From: Fallopia convolvulus
Lineage: Eukaryota > Streptophyta > Magnoliopsida > Caryophyllales > Polygonaceae
Assembly (NCBI GenBank): GCA_964016875.1
Contig: OZ024724.1
Span: forward strand, 52,888,438 to 52,952,437
Direction: 5' to 3'
Length of the DNA stretch: 64,000 nt
Program-made: the position numbers and the translations under genes
Part shown: in pieces, positions 23,336 through 35,564 of the stretch
How positions within the stretch are numbered: the stretch's first letter is position 1
Layout: each line of letters begins with the position of its first letter
The notes under the pieces: generated by a model
What the model was told of the DNA's origin: nothing
The model's database searches: none
What the model saw: the letters and a program-made list of their open reading frames with translations, nothing else

Positions 23336-23354
23336 GTTCATAATATTTCTTCTT

Positions 23355-24140
23355 ATAGTTCATAAGTTTTGTTCCATGCTTTTTTTTGTGTATAATAATT
23401 GTTCTTTTGGTTCATGTTTGAATAACCTTAGGTTCATCAAAGTTCATCTTATGGTTCATGTCTTTTAGTTCATGCTAGTTATTATTTTCTTTCGTGATTT
23501 TTGTTTCATGGTACTTGTTCTTTCGGTTCATGTTTTTGTAAGCTAAGTTCATAATAATTCTCATGTTTCATGACTTTTAATTTTTAATAATTTATCTTAT
23601 AGTTGATATGTAATAAGTCATGCTAGTTATTTTGGTTCATGACTTTTGTTCTTTTAGTTCATGTTTTTATAAGCATAAGTTTATAATATTTCATCTTACG
23701 ATTTTTAGTTCATAAAAGTTGTACTAATGGTTCTTTGCTTTATATGGTTAGGTTCATAACAATTGTCAATAATGTTCATGAAATTTAATTCACAATAACA
23801 TGTGTTAAGATTTATAATGGTATTATGTTGGTTCATGTTATACGGTTAAGTTCATAAATATTATCAATAAGGTTCATGTAAATCACTCTTAAAAGCATAA
23901 TATTGTATTACGTGAAGTTGGACCTAAAGTTGAGACTAAATTTCAAGCAAATACAAGAAGGCTAAAATAAAAATGAACCAAGATCTCAAACTCATCCACT
24001 CTTTATACAATTTCAAGCATACATACTTAAAAGCTTTACTCAATAATTTTGGCATGTTAGGTTCATATGTTCATATCAATTGTCAATAAAGTTCATGAAA
24101 TTTAATTCATAATACTTGTTATTTTTGTCACATAATCTAG
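23355..24140 (+). repeat. Dispersed GGTTCAT/GTTCATAA motif region (right half)
   Basis: Short words GGTTCATG, AGTTCATAA and TTTTAGTTCATG recur at irregular spacing, many per kilobase, continuing the pattern left of the LINE. No ORF of note. The solo LTR that follows inserted into the same region, and the motif continues to about 24900. Confidence 0.55.
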
Positions 24141-24717
24141 TGTTGGGAAATTCGGATCACCTACTGGCAATAATAACGCAACACAGATCCACAAGAGAAA
24201 TCAGAAATAAACAATAAAGGAAGACAAGAGATTTGTTGACCCAGTTCGTCAGAATGACTACGTCTGGGGGCACTACCAAGCCAAGGATATCCACTGATCT
24301 GAGACTTACAAGGATTACAAGACCTGTCAGTCTAACCCAATCTCTCTAGCGCTCTGATTTTTCCCTCTCTCTGCTCTCAGGTTTTCAGCACACCAATTAC
24401 AATAACCTAGTTGAGTTTAAATAGAGAAAACGAGGCCTAAAAGATGAAAATAAGATATTACAAGATATATGCAAGGATAGAATATTCCAAGATCTCCTAG
24501 AGAATATTCCAATATCCCCTAGATATTATTATCTCCTAATATCTAATATCTTTTACCCATTAATGATAGAAAATCTTATCTACCAAAAAATAACCCGAAG
24601 CCTTACAAGACACGAAATCCTCGGAATCCAACGAGCCCTTTCGTTCCGTCTTCGCTTCTTCTTTTCGCCTTTGTCTCTATTCCGTCTAATCCCGAATCAG
24701 GCTCCATAATCCTAACA
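24141..24717 (-). mobile_element. Solo LTR, 577 bp, probably copia type
   Basis: It starts TGTTGGGAAATT, ends CCTAACA, and is flanked by a perfect 5-bp duplication TCTAG (24136-24140 and 24718-24722). On the minus strand it has a CTATTTAAA TATA-like box followed by a leader, suggesting minus orientation. No internal region is present, so it arose by LTR-LTR recombination. Confidence 0.8.
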
Positions 24718-24722
24718 TCTAG

Positions 24723-25619
24723 TACATACATCGTATTTTGTGGGTTCATGTCTTTATATGATTAGGTTCATAACAATTATCAATAAGGTTCATGGAATTT
24801 AATTCATAGTACCTCGTATGTGTGTCATGTATTCTTGGTCATAAATGGTATGAGTTTAAAATTTGTTATTCTAGGTTCATAATTTATGACACAATTGGTA
24901 AAAAAAATGCTCTAAGCTCTAAGTTGATCATTTAGGCATTTTGTCGAACACATGGTGGGCGGTTAGAAGAGCATTGACCATTAGCCTTTGTTTTCAATTA
25001 AAAACTTGAAATTGTAAAGCAAAACGTACACAATCTTCATAGTTTTGATTAAAAGCAACACAAATCAGTTGAAAACACCCAAAAAACATGTAAATCGAAG
25101 TAGTAATCTATCAAATTTGAAAAAACCCAAATGTAAACTAGAAATCATACAAAACAGATTTATACCAGAATCCATGAAGAGAGAACACGAATTTGGGTCG
25201 AGATCAACAAAAGAAGCAAACCAAATTAAAAGAAGCAATGGGCAACAGATTTGGAGAAAAATCGATCGAAAAGCGTGGCTTAATTCTCCACGTTGAATAG
25301 GAAGAGGATGAACCTCTGTAAGCTATGTTCTAATCTACCTTAGTACAATACTAAAGTAGAAATCAAGTTAGTAGAAAAAAATTGGCCACGTGTCACAACC
25401 TATCTATTTTCCCTCCAAAAATTATTTTAACAATATGTTTAAAAAAAAAAATTCTCACTTTCTAAACCCACTACCCCATTTTATGATAACTGCCCACTCT
25501 TTTATTCAAAAGTCAAAACTGCTTCTCTCAAAATCGGACTCTTTCCTCCCAAATTCAGCCTCCTCTTCATTCAGTTCTTTTAATTTGTAGATATGTGGTA
25601 AAAACCTAGCCTAAATTTG
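24723..25619. other. End of the GGTTCAT region and AT-rich spacer
   Basis: GGTTCAT words fade out near 24900. Around 25180-25320 there is a segment that, on the minus strand, looks like a leader with ATGGATTCTGG, but no continuing ORF is seen. No gene is supported. Confidence 0.35.
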
Positions 25620-25624
25620 AATCT

Positions 25625-25779
25625 TGTTATAAATTATAGAGAATATAGAGAGAATAGAGAGAAAAAGGAGAGATTAGATCCATCTTATTAGGTCACTCAT
25701 AGGGGCCTTTATATTGAGAATACAAATTAGGATTTCCAATTGTACATCTAATTATAATAATATAATAAATATTATAACA
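25625..25779 (-). repeat. 3' LTR of the decayed copia element
   Basis: 155 bp, next to the polypurine tract at 25780-25793 (CTCCCCCTTAGATG on the plus strand). Confidence 0.85.
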
Positions 25780-25799
25780 CTCCCCCTTAGATGTACATC

Positions 25800-26240
25800 A
25801 CAAACTGCCTCGTTAAAAACCTTGTCTGTAAAACCCAATGGGACAAAACCAAGACTAAGGGAAAAAGAGTGCAGTTATGATTCTTCCTCTCAACTTGAAA
25901 ATATATCCTCCTTGCTTGATTGAATTGAACATCCATCCCGCCTTTGAGTTGAATCTTGTAGTTTGAGAACACTTGGTGATATATACTTGGTTGATCACTT
26001 CATGCTAAATTCTCTTCATATGTACATCATTGTTGGCTCTTTTCAACTTGATTTGATGGATGGATAAAAATTCTATTCTTTCACATATCTCGAACTTCAG
26101 GCCGAGATTGTCTCATCAGAGACCTTATATGACGAACTGCCTCATTAAAAACCTTGTTTGAAAAAACCCAGTGGGATAAAAACCAAAACCAAGGGAAAAA
26201 GAGTACAGTCGTATAATAATGCTCCCCCTCAGTTAAACAC
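25800..26240 (-). repeat. Duplicated 3' module of the copia element
   Basis: Two related blocks share AACTGCCTCRTTAAAAACC, CCARTGGGAYAAAACC and GGGAAAAAGAGT (about 25800-25875 and 26127-26215). Each lies beside a CTCCCCCT polypurine-like tract (25780 and 26222). The inner one is probably a relic of an earlier end or a local duplication. Confidence 0.55.
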
Positions 26241-26757
26241 ACAATCTTTATGCAATAAATATATGTCATCGCTGAATTTTTGTAGAAGATTGGTACTTCT
26301 GGACCAATAATCTTTATTTTATGTTTAGGGAGACAATAACTCATTGTCACATAAAATGACATTATTGAGGTAATGAAGCAAGGTACATTAATGTACATAT
26401 TGTACTGAGATATGGTACTTCAAGACATAATATCTCTTTCATTTTCTGATCAGGGGCAAAAGGCGATCCTTTTCCACACTTAGCACCTTAGTACTATTGT
26501 TGCACTTAATGAATGTGCTATTATCAAATTCAATGGGTCTTTTCTTCCATTTGTATGCTCGAACTGCAGGCCGAGACATTACTTGATATTCCTAAGTCCT
26601 TTATTTCAAATTCTCTTTTTAAATAATCAGCTTGAATTAGGATCTCTTCTGGAGTCCCAATAATATTCAAATCATCAACATAAACAACAATGATTACATA
26701 TCCCAAATTTGTTGTTTTTATGAACCCACAAGGACCTATTTGATCACTGACAAATCC

Positions 26758-27406
26758 TTACCTTTTTAGATATTCGCTAAGGCGAATATACAACATTCTT
26801 CTTGATTGTTTGAATCCATAAAGCGACCTTTTAAGCTTAATGGAATACATGTGACGTGGCTTAAATGCTTTGGGAAATTTCAATCCTTCTGGGATTTTCA
26901 TGTATATGTCGATGTCTAATGACTCATATAAGTTTGTTGTTACCACATCCATGAGTTGATTTTTCAGACGTTCAACAACGGCTAAAGCAACAAGAAACCC
27001 GAGTGTCGCTGCATCCACTACTGGTGAATACATTTTCATGTAATCCACTCTAGGTTTTGTGAGAACCCTTGTGCAACCAGGTATAACAGACTAGTTTTGC
27101 ACTTTCTGGTGTTGGAACTACAGGCCCAAAAACACCTATTTTATTTAACGAATCCAATTCTGCTTTCCAGCTTTTCCAACCATTTCGATGTTGACATTCC
27201 TCCATTGTTTGGGGATTATTGTCATCTTCTCCAATGAATTTTACGATAACTAAATAAGCATAGATATCTTCTCGATACCCTGTATCAATACTTACATAAT
27301 TAATCGACATTTCCAAATTGTCGCTCATGCCATTTTCTTTGCTTTTAGAGTCTTTAGATGAAATCTCTTCAGGAGTTCTATCTTCATGTTTATTTCCAGT
27401 CGACAT
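26758..27406 (-). pseudogene. Copia reverse transcriptase fragment
   Basis: Two minus-strand frames, 27406-27050 and 27048-26758, carry typical copia RT sequence: EECQHRNGWKSWKAELDSL and VFGPVVPTPESAK, then YSPVVDAATLGFLVALA, LMDVVTTNLYESLDIDIYMK, and RSLYGFKQSRRMLYIRL. A frame break separates them, and the stretch between (normally KARLVAQG-like) is missing. The YVDD motif region and RNase H survive only as non-coding traces. The element cannot encode RT. Confidence 0.85.
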
Positions 27407-28499
27407 ATCATCCTTTTGGGATGTAACTGGCTCTTTCCTCTTCTGGGGAATGTATCCTTAAATCTGAAAATGTCTCTCATGCTTCAAGCATGCTTATGTG
27501 TTGGTTTGGAGTTACTTCTGGAATCTCCAAATGAGCTGGCACATTTTTATTTGGTGTTTGTGACTTAATCACTTTCATGACATTGATAAATAACATGAAC
27601 TATAAAATTCCCTAAACTTCCGGTTTAGTTATACAATTCGCTAAACTTCTGGTTTAGCTTTCTTCGGATTGAAAACACAAGTTGGATCTCATGCAATCTC
27701 TTAACTTCTAGTCTCATTTTATTCTCCCCCTAAAGTTGGGATTTTCACCTCGCCAAAGTGTTAATCTTAATACCGAGCAATATATTGATCACCACTTATA
27801 AGCTCTAGGTATTTTATAAACGATAAGGACTCAAACCTGACATCTAATCCCAACTTTCATTGTGTGGCATTACTTAACAATCATTCAGGAAGGTGGAGGA
27901 CATATAAAGTTGTCGGTCCAAGTCGAATTTAATTATCGACATTCACATTTCATGACCCTATTTAATCAACGACTCATCCTAGTCGTGTATTTCATGTACA
28001 TCATTTGCCTAGCTATCAATTATGACCGCATTATTGACGACTCTACTAGGTCGTTTTGTGAATGTGTGTGAGAGCTACTCAATGCTCAACCACTACACTA
28101 ATTTATTTTCATTCCCCTCCTTTTACAATGGAACCAATGGGTTGAGGCATCTTTCAACATTATATGATTAATCCACAATGGTTCACATGGCGATGTAATA
28201 TGTCCTCTTATATCACTTGAACTTAGTCAAGGAGCATATGAGACTTTGTATTTGCTTGCATATTATGCTGGCTTTGCTACTAACTTGCCAAGATCACAAG
28301 CCTTTCAAGGTCACTCTTAGGAAGAGACTTCAAGTCTCAAGATCTTTTGGTCCCAAACCGATCATGCGCATTATTATTTCACTTGAGTGACCAAGTTAAT
28401 CATGCCACAAATATATCTTATCATTAACTAACTTCCAATTAGTGAGATTACATTATTCAATGGGATATACTCTTCTAGAGTCATCATAATCTTTCACAC

Positions 28500-30800
28500 C
28501 AAAATTTGCGCATGACTTGTGAAAACTTCTGGTTTTCAAATACTATATGGTGTGACACCATTAAAAAATGTCGGTGATCCATACTTATGTTTGGGAGCTC
28601 ATCAACTCAAATCAGATAAATCATTATCTTGATTTTTAACATTAGATGCCTCAAAATGGGTGCATTCAGAATTTTTAATATAGACTAGACCGGTCTCCAC
28701 ACTTATACTCATAAGGTGTGGTTCTTGTACAACTGGTACAAGAGTGATGATCAATTATGTCATTTATGGGATATCCCTTATCTTAGATGTTCTTCTGGAC
28801 ATCAAATTAACCCACGACGTCCTAGCTATAAGTCATAACCATGACTAACGGCCGCATGCGTAATATACCGTAACCTCTTTCACACCCTCTTCCAGAGGAG
28901 GCATGCTTCTGGCATGCAAGAGGTTGGTCAAACATGACCTTGAACTTCTAGTTCATGCTAGGTAGGTGGTCATGTCATTTAGATATAGTTCTGAATATTG
29001 TAACGACCCACATTCCTTGTACTACTTCTAGAGTACATGCCACATTTCTTGTACTACATCTAGAGTACATGGTTTGGTATGAGATCTCTTAACTCTCCAA
29101 GAGTTTATAATGATCTCTACTTGTCAAAATTCGACTCTTCAAGCTCGAATAGAGTTGATGATATGATACGTTCATTATAACTTAGCACATGTCTATTGGA
29201 ACGTCAAGTGCTTCATGAATCTCCTAAACATCTCATCTGTCAACTTCAAGTGACAATGTAATTTTATTTATTGAACCATTTATCATCCACTTCGGGAGAT
29301 GATATGTTCATATAGTTCCACTAATAAATTCTTCTCATCATACTACAAGAAGTAATTATGTATGTAAATCCACTTCTAGGGATAATACTCTTATGTATAA
29401 AAGCATCTACTTCAAGAGATGATCATTGTCACATAAATTTTATCATCCTCTTCAGGAAGTGATATTCTCTATCATTACTCAACTCAGGGGGTAATGAGAT
29501 TTATTATTTCATCTCTTCGGGGATGGTTTTAATTTTTTTTTCTCTACTGGGACATACTAGCATCCGCTTCAAGAGATGACAAGTTTTAACTTTAAGAACA
29601 AATAAAAATGTATATAAGTAATAACATAAATAATTAAATTAAAAAGTATAAATAAAGAAATAAAGTATCATAAAATATTATCAACTTCTGGTGACAAGAG
29701 ATTGTATACGAAGTCTTCTAGACTTCTTTCCATCACATACTTCAGGATGCCATCACATAGTTCAGGATGTGATTATTCATAAGATCTTTCAATCATATAC
29801 TTCAGGATGTGATTTCAATGAGGCCTTTTAGTTACACTCTTTATCGTCTACTTCTGGAGATGATATTTTTCTTTTCAATTTACACATGAATTTATTTCAA
29901 GAGACGACTTTAGTATCACCCCTCACTCGAAGGAGTAGGAACTTTTATTATGTTCATCCACTTCTGGGGATTGATTCAATTATTTCATCCACTTCGGGGG
30001 ATTATTTGTTTCATCCACTTCGGGGATGGAAATTATCACTCCAAGTATAAAAATAGAAAAATGGTTTCATTCACTTCAGGGAATGAGAATTATCACTCGA
30101 AGATAAAATGAAGTTTTCATTTACTTCAAGGAACGAGGATGATCACTTCAGGGATAATCTTGTTCTGTACATTCAATTAACTTTTCAAGAGAAAATAATA
30201 TAACATAATTAAGTATATGAAAATAATAAATAAAAACAAAATAGAAGAATAATAAAATAAATAAAATAATTCATTCACTTCAGGGAATGTTCAGGGATAA
30301 ATTTATAATATTGTTTTGTAAATTCAACTCTTTAGGAGGAAATAATTATCACTTTAGGGATAATATTATTTGTATATTCAACTCTTTAGGAGGAAATAAT
30401 TATCACTTCAGGGATAATATTATTTGTAAATTCAACTCTTCAGGAGAAAATAATTATCGCTTTAAGAATAAATTTATTTATAAATTCAACTCTTCAGGAG
30501 GAAATAATTATCACTTCAGGGATAATACAATGATATTCCAATCTCTTCAGAGAATGGAAATAATCACTTCAGGGATTATATATTGATATCTTCAAGGATA
30601 ATATTATTTTTGTATGTTCATATAATTTGTCATCAGGGACAAATTTATTTACAAATACATCCACTTCAGGGAATATACATATATGATTTTAGTTTGTCGT
30701 TTCAGGGGCAAATTACTATGAATATATCCTCTTCAGGGAGATATATAATATGCACAGTTTTTATCCAAAATATAAAACAATTGACATTATAATTGAATCA
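28500..30800 (-). repeat. Dispersed CTTCAGGGA/CTTCTGGGGA motif block in the copia leader half
   Basis: Words such as CACTTCAGGGATAAT, CCACTTCGGGGATG and CTTCTGGAGATGAT recur every few tens of bases over more than 2 kb between the 5' LTR and the RT fragment, where gag would be expected. On the sense strand of the element they read as CCTGAAGTG words. No gag ORF was recognised. Confidence 0.65.
30322..30537 (-). repeat. 54-bp tandem repeat, four copies
   Basis: Units begin with ATTCAACTCTT at 30322, 30376, 30430 and 30484, a constant 54-bp period, each with AGGAGAAAATAATTATC-like sequence and a final GGATAAT. The period is a multiple of three and keeps a plus-strand frame open, but that strand is antisense to the element, so coding is unlikely. 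Confidence 0.8.
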
Positions 30801-31157
30801 ATTGTAAATAAAGTATAACGAGCAAACTGTGAAATTAAAGATACGAACGAGAAGAATGAACATTAAAAAAAATAAGAACGATCAAACTAAAGATATGTTA
30901 TACATAGCGATTAGATGTTAATTAAAAAACCGAACATGATTGAACATACGTGAATTGATCAAATTGATCAAATTAAAGATACTACACGTACACATAAAGA
31001 GAAGGGAATTAAACAAACTGATGAAGCTACACGTACAATTCTTCATTAAAGATACTTTCGGCGATCAAACTGATCAACTATGATTGACTCTCAAACTGTT
31101 TGATAAGCGATCGGATTTATATATATGTGGATGAGAAATTATACCTTCGGCCTAACA

Positions 31158-31174
31158 CAATCGTGTTGATAACG
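31158..31174 (-). promoter_or_regulatory. Primer binding site of the minus-strand copia element
   Basis: Directly next to the 31175 LTR, the minus strand reads CGTTATCAACACGA, the primer-site type seen in many plant copia elements. Confidence 0.55.
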
Positions 31175-31327
31175 TGTTATAAATTATAGAGAATAGAGAG
31201 AATAGAGAGAAAAAGGAGAGATTAGATCCATTTTATTAGGTCACTCATAGGGGCCTTTATATAGAGAATACAAATTAGGGTTTCCAATTGTATATCTAAT
31301 TATAATAATATAATAAATATTATAACA
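31175..31327 (-). repeat. 5' LTR of the decayed copia element
   Basis: 153 bp, a near-identical direct repeat of 25625-25779, with target duplication AATCT to its right. Confidence 0.85.
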
Positions 31328-31332
31328 AATCT

Positions 31333-32210
31333 TGCGTAAATTTTGCAAGTTTTTGTATTCTATTGTTGATTTTTTTGAGTAGTCATTGAGTTTAGAGCTA
31401 ACGTTTTGCCCTTTTATCTTAATTTTTTTGATCTTGCTCCAACTAATTATGATAATTGCTTGATCTATGTTGTCTATAGCCACATGCTTACACTACAGTT
31501 CTTAGACACACAACCTTGGTTTAAGCATGCACTCAAAGCCTCAAATACTTTAAAGGGTAAGTGAGATCGAGTCATAAATAATGCTTTGAATTTCTCGAAT
31601 CTTTCTGCTTCTCTTCCTGACCCATTCATAGGATATGTGCATTTTGAATTCTAGACTCAAACAGAATTTAATCAAGCAAACTCGATCAACAATGATGAAT
31701 GAACCCTAAAAACTAAAGAATAACCATAAAATTGTTTCAAGAAAACAAAGACGTACATCTCCATAAACCATAGTTAACAATAATAATTAAAGAGTAACCA
31801 CGAATACATGGATTGAGATCCGCTTTCTTAAGGTCTATATTTTTTTTTGGATAATTAATTTCTATAGTAAGTTCTTTTTTGTATGCACATTTTAATATAG
31901 ACCTTTTAATTGACTCGATCTAACTAAAAAAAAAAACTTAATAATTTTTTTTTGTATGCACATTTTTAATTTTCATAAAAATATAAGCATCATTATTAAG
32001 TTCAATTTGCAAAATAAAAACACAAATTTAATATCTAAGGCTTTTGAATTTTTCTACCCTAAGTTTCTTTCTTGAAATATTTGCGAATTTAATAACCTGT
32101 ATATGTAATGATATGATATACATCACAATAATAAAGACAATTGTTTATATATGTTTTGGATTTTCCCCTCATATTTACATATTATATATTTTATTTCTTT
32201 ATTTTTATAG
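31333..32210. other. AT-rich intergenic DNA leading to a Helitron-like end
   Basis: No ORF or RNA gene recognised. Part of it may be the body of a non-autonomous Helitron whose 3' end is at 32242; its 5' TC end could not be fixed. Confidence 0.35.
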
Positions 32211-32214
32211 TCAT

Positions 32215-32242
32215 CCCGTACTTGGTACGGGTAATGCACTAG
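32215..32242 (+). mobile_element. Helitron-like 3' terminus
   Basis: A 7-bp hairpin CCCGTAC-TTG-GTACGGG (32215-32231) is followed seven bases later by CTAG (32239-32242) and then T, the classic 3' end of plant Helitrons (hairpin, CTRR, insertion before T). Two more such ends lie at 54947 and 55917 on the other strand. Confidence 0.5.
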
Positions 32243-33815
32243 TTTAAGGGATAAAAGACTAAAATACTCCTTCCTGTATAAAATCACTTAAACGCGTGCA
32301 TTAATCGTGAGCGTAGATGTATCTTAATTGAACGGCTCACACGTGTCCACATAAAACATTGTATCATTTTAATGCATCTGATCGCAATTCTAGAGATTAT
32401 ATCCATATAAAAAGCACTATAGCAGTCAATGAGCCAGAGGATGGACCCGTAAAATATTTGAAAATAATGTGTAAAATAAATAAAAATAAAGCAAAGTTAG
32501 CATATTATGTTTTTTTTTTGAATTTCTTAGTAGTACACTTATCTTAGCATTAAAGTATCATTTTTGTTTGATTGAACCGATAGACCAAACCCAAATAAAA
32601 GTATCTTGTAAAAGTAAACCGGGTTCAGGCGTTTCGTGTCAAAAATATTGCGGCAAAACAAGATGAGATTGAGTTGAAAGACTCTCTTATCGGTGGGTCA
32701 TACAAAAACATTTTTGGGGTCGGTCAGAGTGAGACAACTCTAACCATAATAGACTAGTAGGCCCCACTGAAACTGACAGAGAGACGGTGACCTCTCCTTT
32801 TCCGTCTTCTTTCATTGCATTGCACCGCGTAAACTGGCTTATAACGCCCGGACCGAGTTCTGAACGGGAGGGGTTGTTACCGTCACGGCACACGTCAACC
32901 ATGTAGCACCGGAGAGGGTACGTGGGCCAAGTGGCCGTCGTTGTCACCCACGTGTCAGTAGCTTATCCAATCCTCTTTCTACTCGAATCGTTTTCCCCCG
33001 CGGTGGCTGTCAACGTATACGTCCCCATTCATTTTTTATAACCCTTACAATTAACACGTTTTTTTAGCTTTATTAATTTTTTACCATATGTAACAATCTG
33101 TCAAAATCATTTTATTGAGCAGGTTGATTTAATGAGTAAATTAATAGGATTAGATATCACACTCCATGCCCTACATTTAACGTGATGGTTTAAATATTGC
33201 TTGCAATTATTGGTGATAAAGTTTGATGCTGCGATAAGGGATAATATATTTATTTTTAGTCACTTTCTCAATAAAATCCCTGTTATTGATAAAATCATAT
33301 ACTTCGACGATATGGCTAATGGTTCATGCATTTCATTTGTCTCTTTTTAATGTTGGATCCTTCCATTTCATTCTATGCCGTTGATATTGGTTTTAATTTC
33401 CATCGGATACTGTTCTTTTTTGGATCAGGACCTCTTTTTTGAAGGATCTAATATTGTTGATACTTATACAAAAAATAATGTGATGTGTGTTGGGGTTTAA
33501 TTATGCCACACATTAAAAAATTGAAAAAATACAAATGTACTACGTAGTATATAAGTTCATGAATTATTCGTTTTACTATCAATTAATTTTATAATGAAAT
33601 TTTATTGAAATTGTATATTTAATTTGATAGTTGTATCAATAAAATTACTTTACAATATATATATATATTTATTTATTTAAGTGCATGTAGATATACTATA
33701 AATTAACTTAGAGGTTAGGCGGTAGAGTTTGAATTTTTTGATATTTGTGAAAGTGTTTTATTGACTAAAAGTCTAAAACTTAAGTTTGACATTTTAGTTT
33801 GCTATAGCTATTAAG
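32243..33815. other. Intergenic DNA with no recognised gene
   Basis: A less AT-rich block at about 32600-33020 contains ACGTG words (CACGTGTC at 32949) but no convincing coding frame; the longest antisense ORF there has no family features. The rest is AT-rich. Confidence 0.4.
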
Positions 33816-33823
33816 TACTTTAA

Positions 33824-34074
33824 GGTGTTCAAATGAAACAAACTCTTATCCTGAAACGAATGTACTTTTACTAGTTTTGTTGAAGTGCACTTTTTCGGAT
33901 TTGTACTTTTTGTACTTTGCAATGCACTTTTCGTATTTTTTATAGTGCACTTTTTCGATTGCACTTTTTGTATTTTTAAATATACTTTTATATGAAAAGT
34001 GCCCTACAAACTAGAAAAAGTGCATTCGTTTCACATTTTAGGATAAGAGTTTGTTTCATTTGAACCAAACTCAA
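33824..34074. mobile_element. MITE with long inverted repeats and 8-bp target duplication
   Basis: A 251-bp element. The left end GTTCAAATGAAACAAACTCT and the complement of the right end share about 45 bases including ACTCTTATCCT and GAAACGAATG. Flanks are a perfect TACTTTAA (33816-33823 and 34075-34082), so hAT-like. The core is made of TGCACTTTTT words. Confidence 0.65.
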
Positions 34075-34082
34075 TACTTTAA

Positions 34083-35564
34083 TTATCAAAGTAAAATAAC
34101 CTAAAATTTACTCCGTATAATTTAATTATATAACCATTTTATTCATAACAAATGATACTGAAAATTTAATAGAGAAAATTAATTTATGTATTTTCCAATG
34201 ACAAACCTCAAACTTTCAATAAATTATTACTAAAATTCAAAAAAAAAAAATTTTAAACAAAATTGCAAAACTAAAACGATAAAAGATTTTTCTAACATAT
34301 GTCTTAAGAGCCCAAAAATCATTATATATTTTGAAATGGTATTTATTTAGATTTAATTATTTTTCAATAGGATTTATTAGTTTTCCTATTAGGTTTTAGT
34401 TTTTAAAATTAATATTTTTAACCGAATATAGGATAGAAAAACTAAATCCTAAACTTTAATAAAAAAAAATTGTGGAAAAAGATCCGTGTAATTAGTAAAC
34501 CCATTTGCACTTGCAGTAACAATCAAAAAGTCTTTTTTATGGGTGGAAATATTACCAAAAACTAACGGTGAATGCACATCAAAAGGGGAAAAAGGGATTT
34601 TTGACCCCTTTTTTAATACTTGTTTGACTGTTGTTGATGTTAGAATTCTCTGCTACGCACCAAGCCACCACTCCCCGCTTCTCCCTGCCTTCCTCTTCCG
34701 CCCTTTTTCTCCTCTTTTTCTCCATTTTTATGTTAACAAACTTTTTGGCCACCATTTTTAATTGCGTTCACATTAAACTAATTAATAAATTAACCCATTC
34801 AACTATTCTTTCTTTCTGAACAGACAGAGTCAAAACATTCAACTCTTCTGAATCGAAATCCACCTTCCCTTGTTCTTCCACCGAACCATTCAATAGCCTC
34901 TGAGCTTTGGCTTTTGCAAAAACAAGGGAACCAGAAAACAACAGAATAAACACACAGAAAATTTCTTCCCAGTTTTTAAACAGTCTTTTCCTTGCATTTC
35001 TTGGTCAGCTGCCTTGTTTTCCTACATTGAAAATCAAGGGGGAATCACGTTTCTGGATTGAAGAGAGAGAAAGTTCGTTTCAAAATCTCTCTTGATTGGA
35101 TGATAGAATTCCTCTTTCACCTACCCCCCACAAATACCCGTTTCGCCGCTTCATTCCTTGCCGAATACAGTAGTACTATTAATTTTTCTGATTCAATCCC
35201 CTATAGGAAAGTGGGCTGATTTCCCCGAAAAGGAGACCTGGCAATCGCCATTTTGATTCCGTTTCGATTCCTTTTCGGCTTCAGTTTTGTCCCCTTGGCA
35301 TAACACATACTCCGTATATGCTAACTTTCCTTTTCCAGTTTATGGCTGCAATCGCAGTATTTAATGTATTTTCGACGGCTTGAGCCGGGTCAATCTGTTT
35401 GCTTAATTTCACTCAAAAATACGCGTTTGATTTTCTAGGTTTTGTTTTTTTTCCCTTTTCGTATTACAATCCGCGCCGCGTTTTTCGATCTAAAGGCTTT
35501 TCTAGATTAATCCAACCAAGAGAAGAAGAGGCTGGTGGAATCTACTATAACGAAAACGAAAGCC
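34083..35564 (+). other. Upstream region and 5' leader of the MED26-like gene
   Basis: AT-rich up to about 34540. From about 34640 it becomes CT-rich with leader-like sequence (CTCTTTCACCTACCCCCC near 35110). Short upstream ORFs exist but none looks real. The transcription start and a TATA box could not be fixed. Confidence 0.35.

Larger units (their letters stand above)
25625..31327 (-). mobile_element. Decayed Ty1/copia element with short LTRs
   Basis: LTRs of 155 bp (25625-25779) and 153 bp (31175-31327) start TGTTATAAATTATAG and end TTATAACA on the plus strand. The flanks carry a perfect AATCT duplication (25620-25624 and 31328-31332). The polypurine tract (CTAAGGGGGAG on the minus strand) touches the 25625 LTR, and a CGTTATCAACACGA-type primer site touches the 31175 LTR. 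This fixes minus orientation. By eye the LTRs differ by about four substitutions and one 2-bp indel. Only fragments of pol remain. Confidence 0.88.

Noticed and set aside
31333..32242. A complete Helitron with helicase
   Set aside because: Only the 3' terminus is convincing; there is no Rep/helicase coding sequence and no defined 5' end.
32687..32947. Antisense 86-codon ORF in a less AT-rich block
   Set aside because: No recognisable motif, no splice or promoter context; likely chance.
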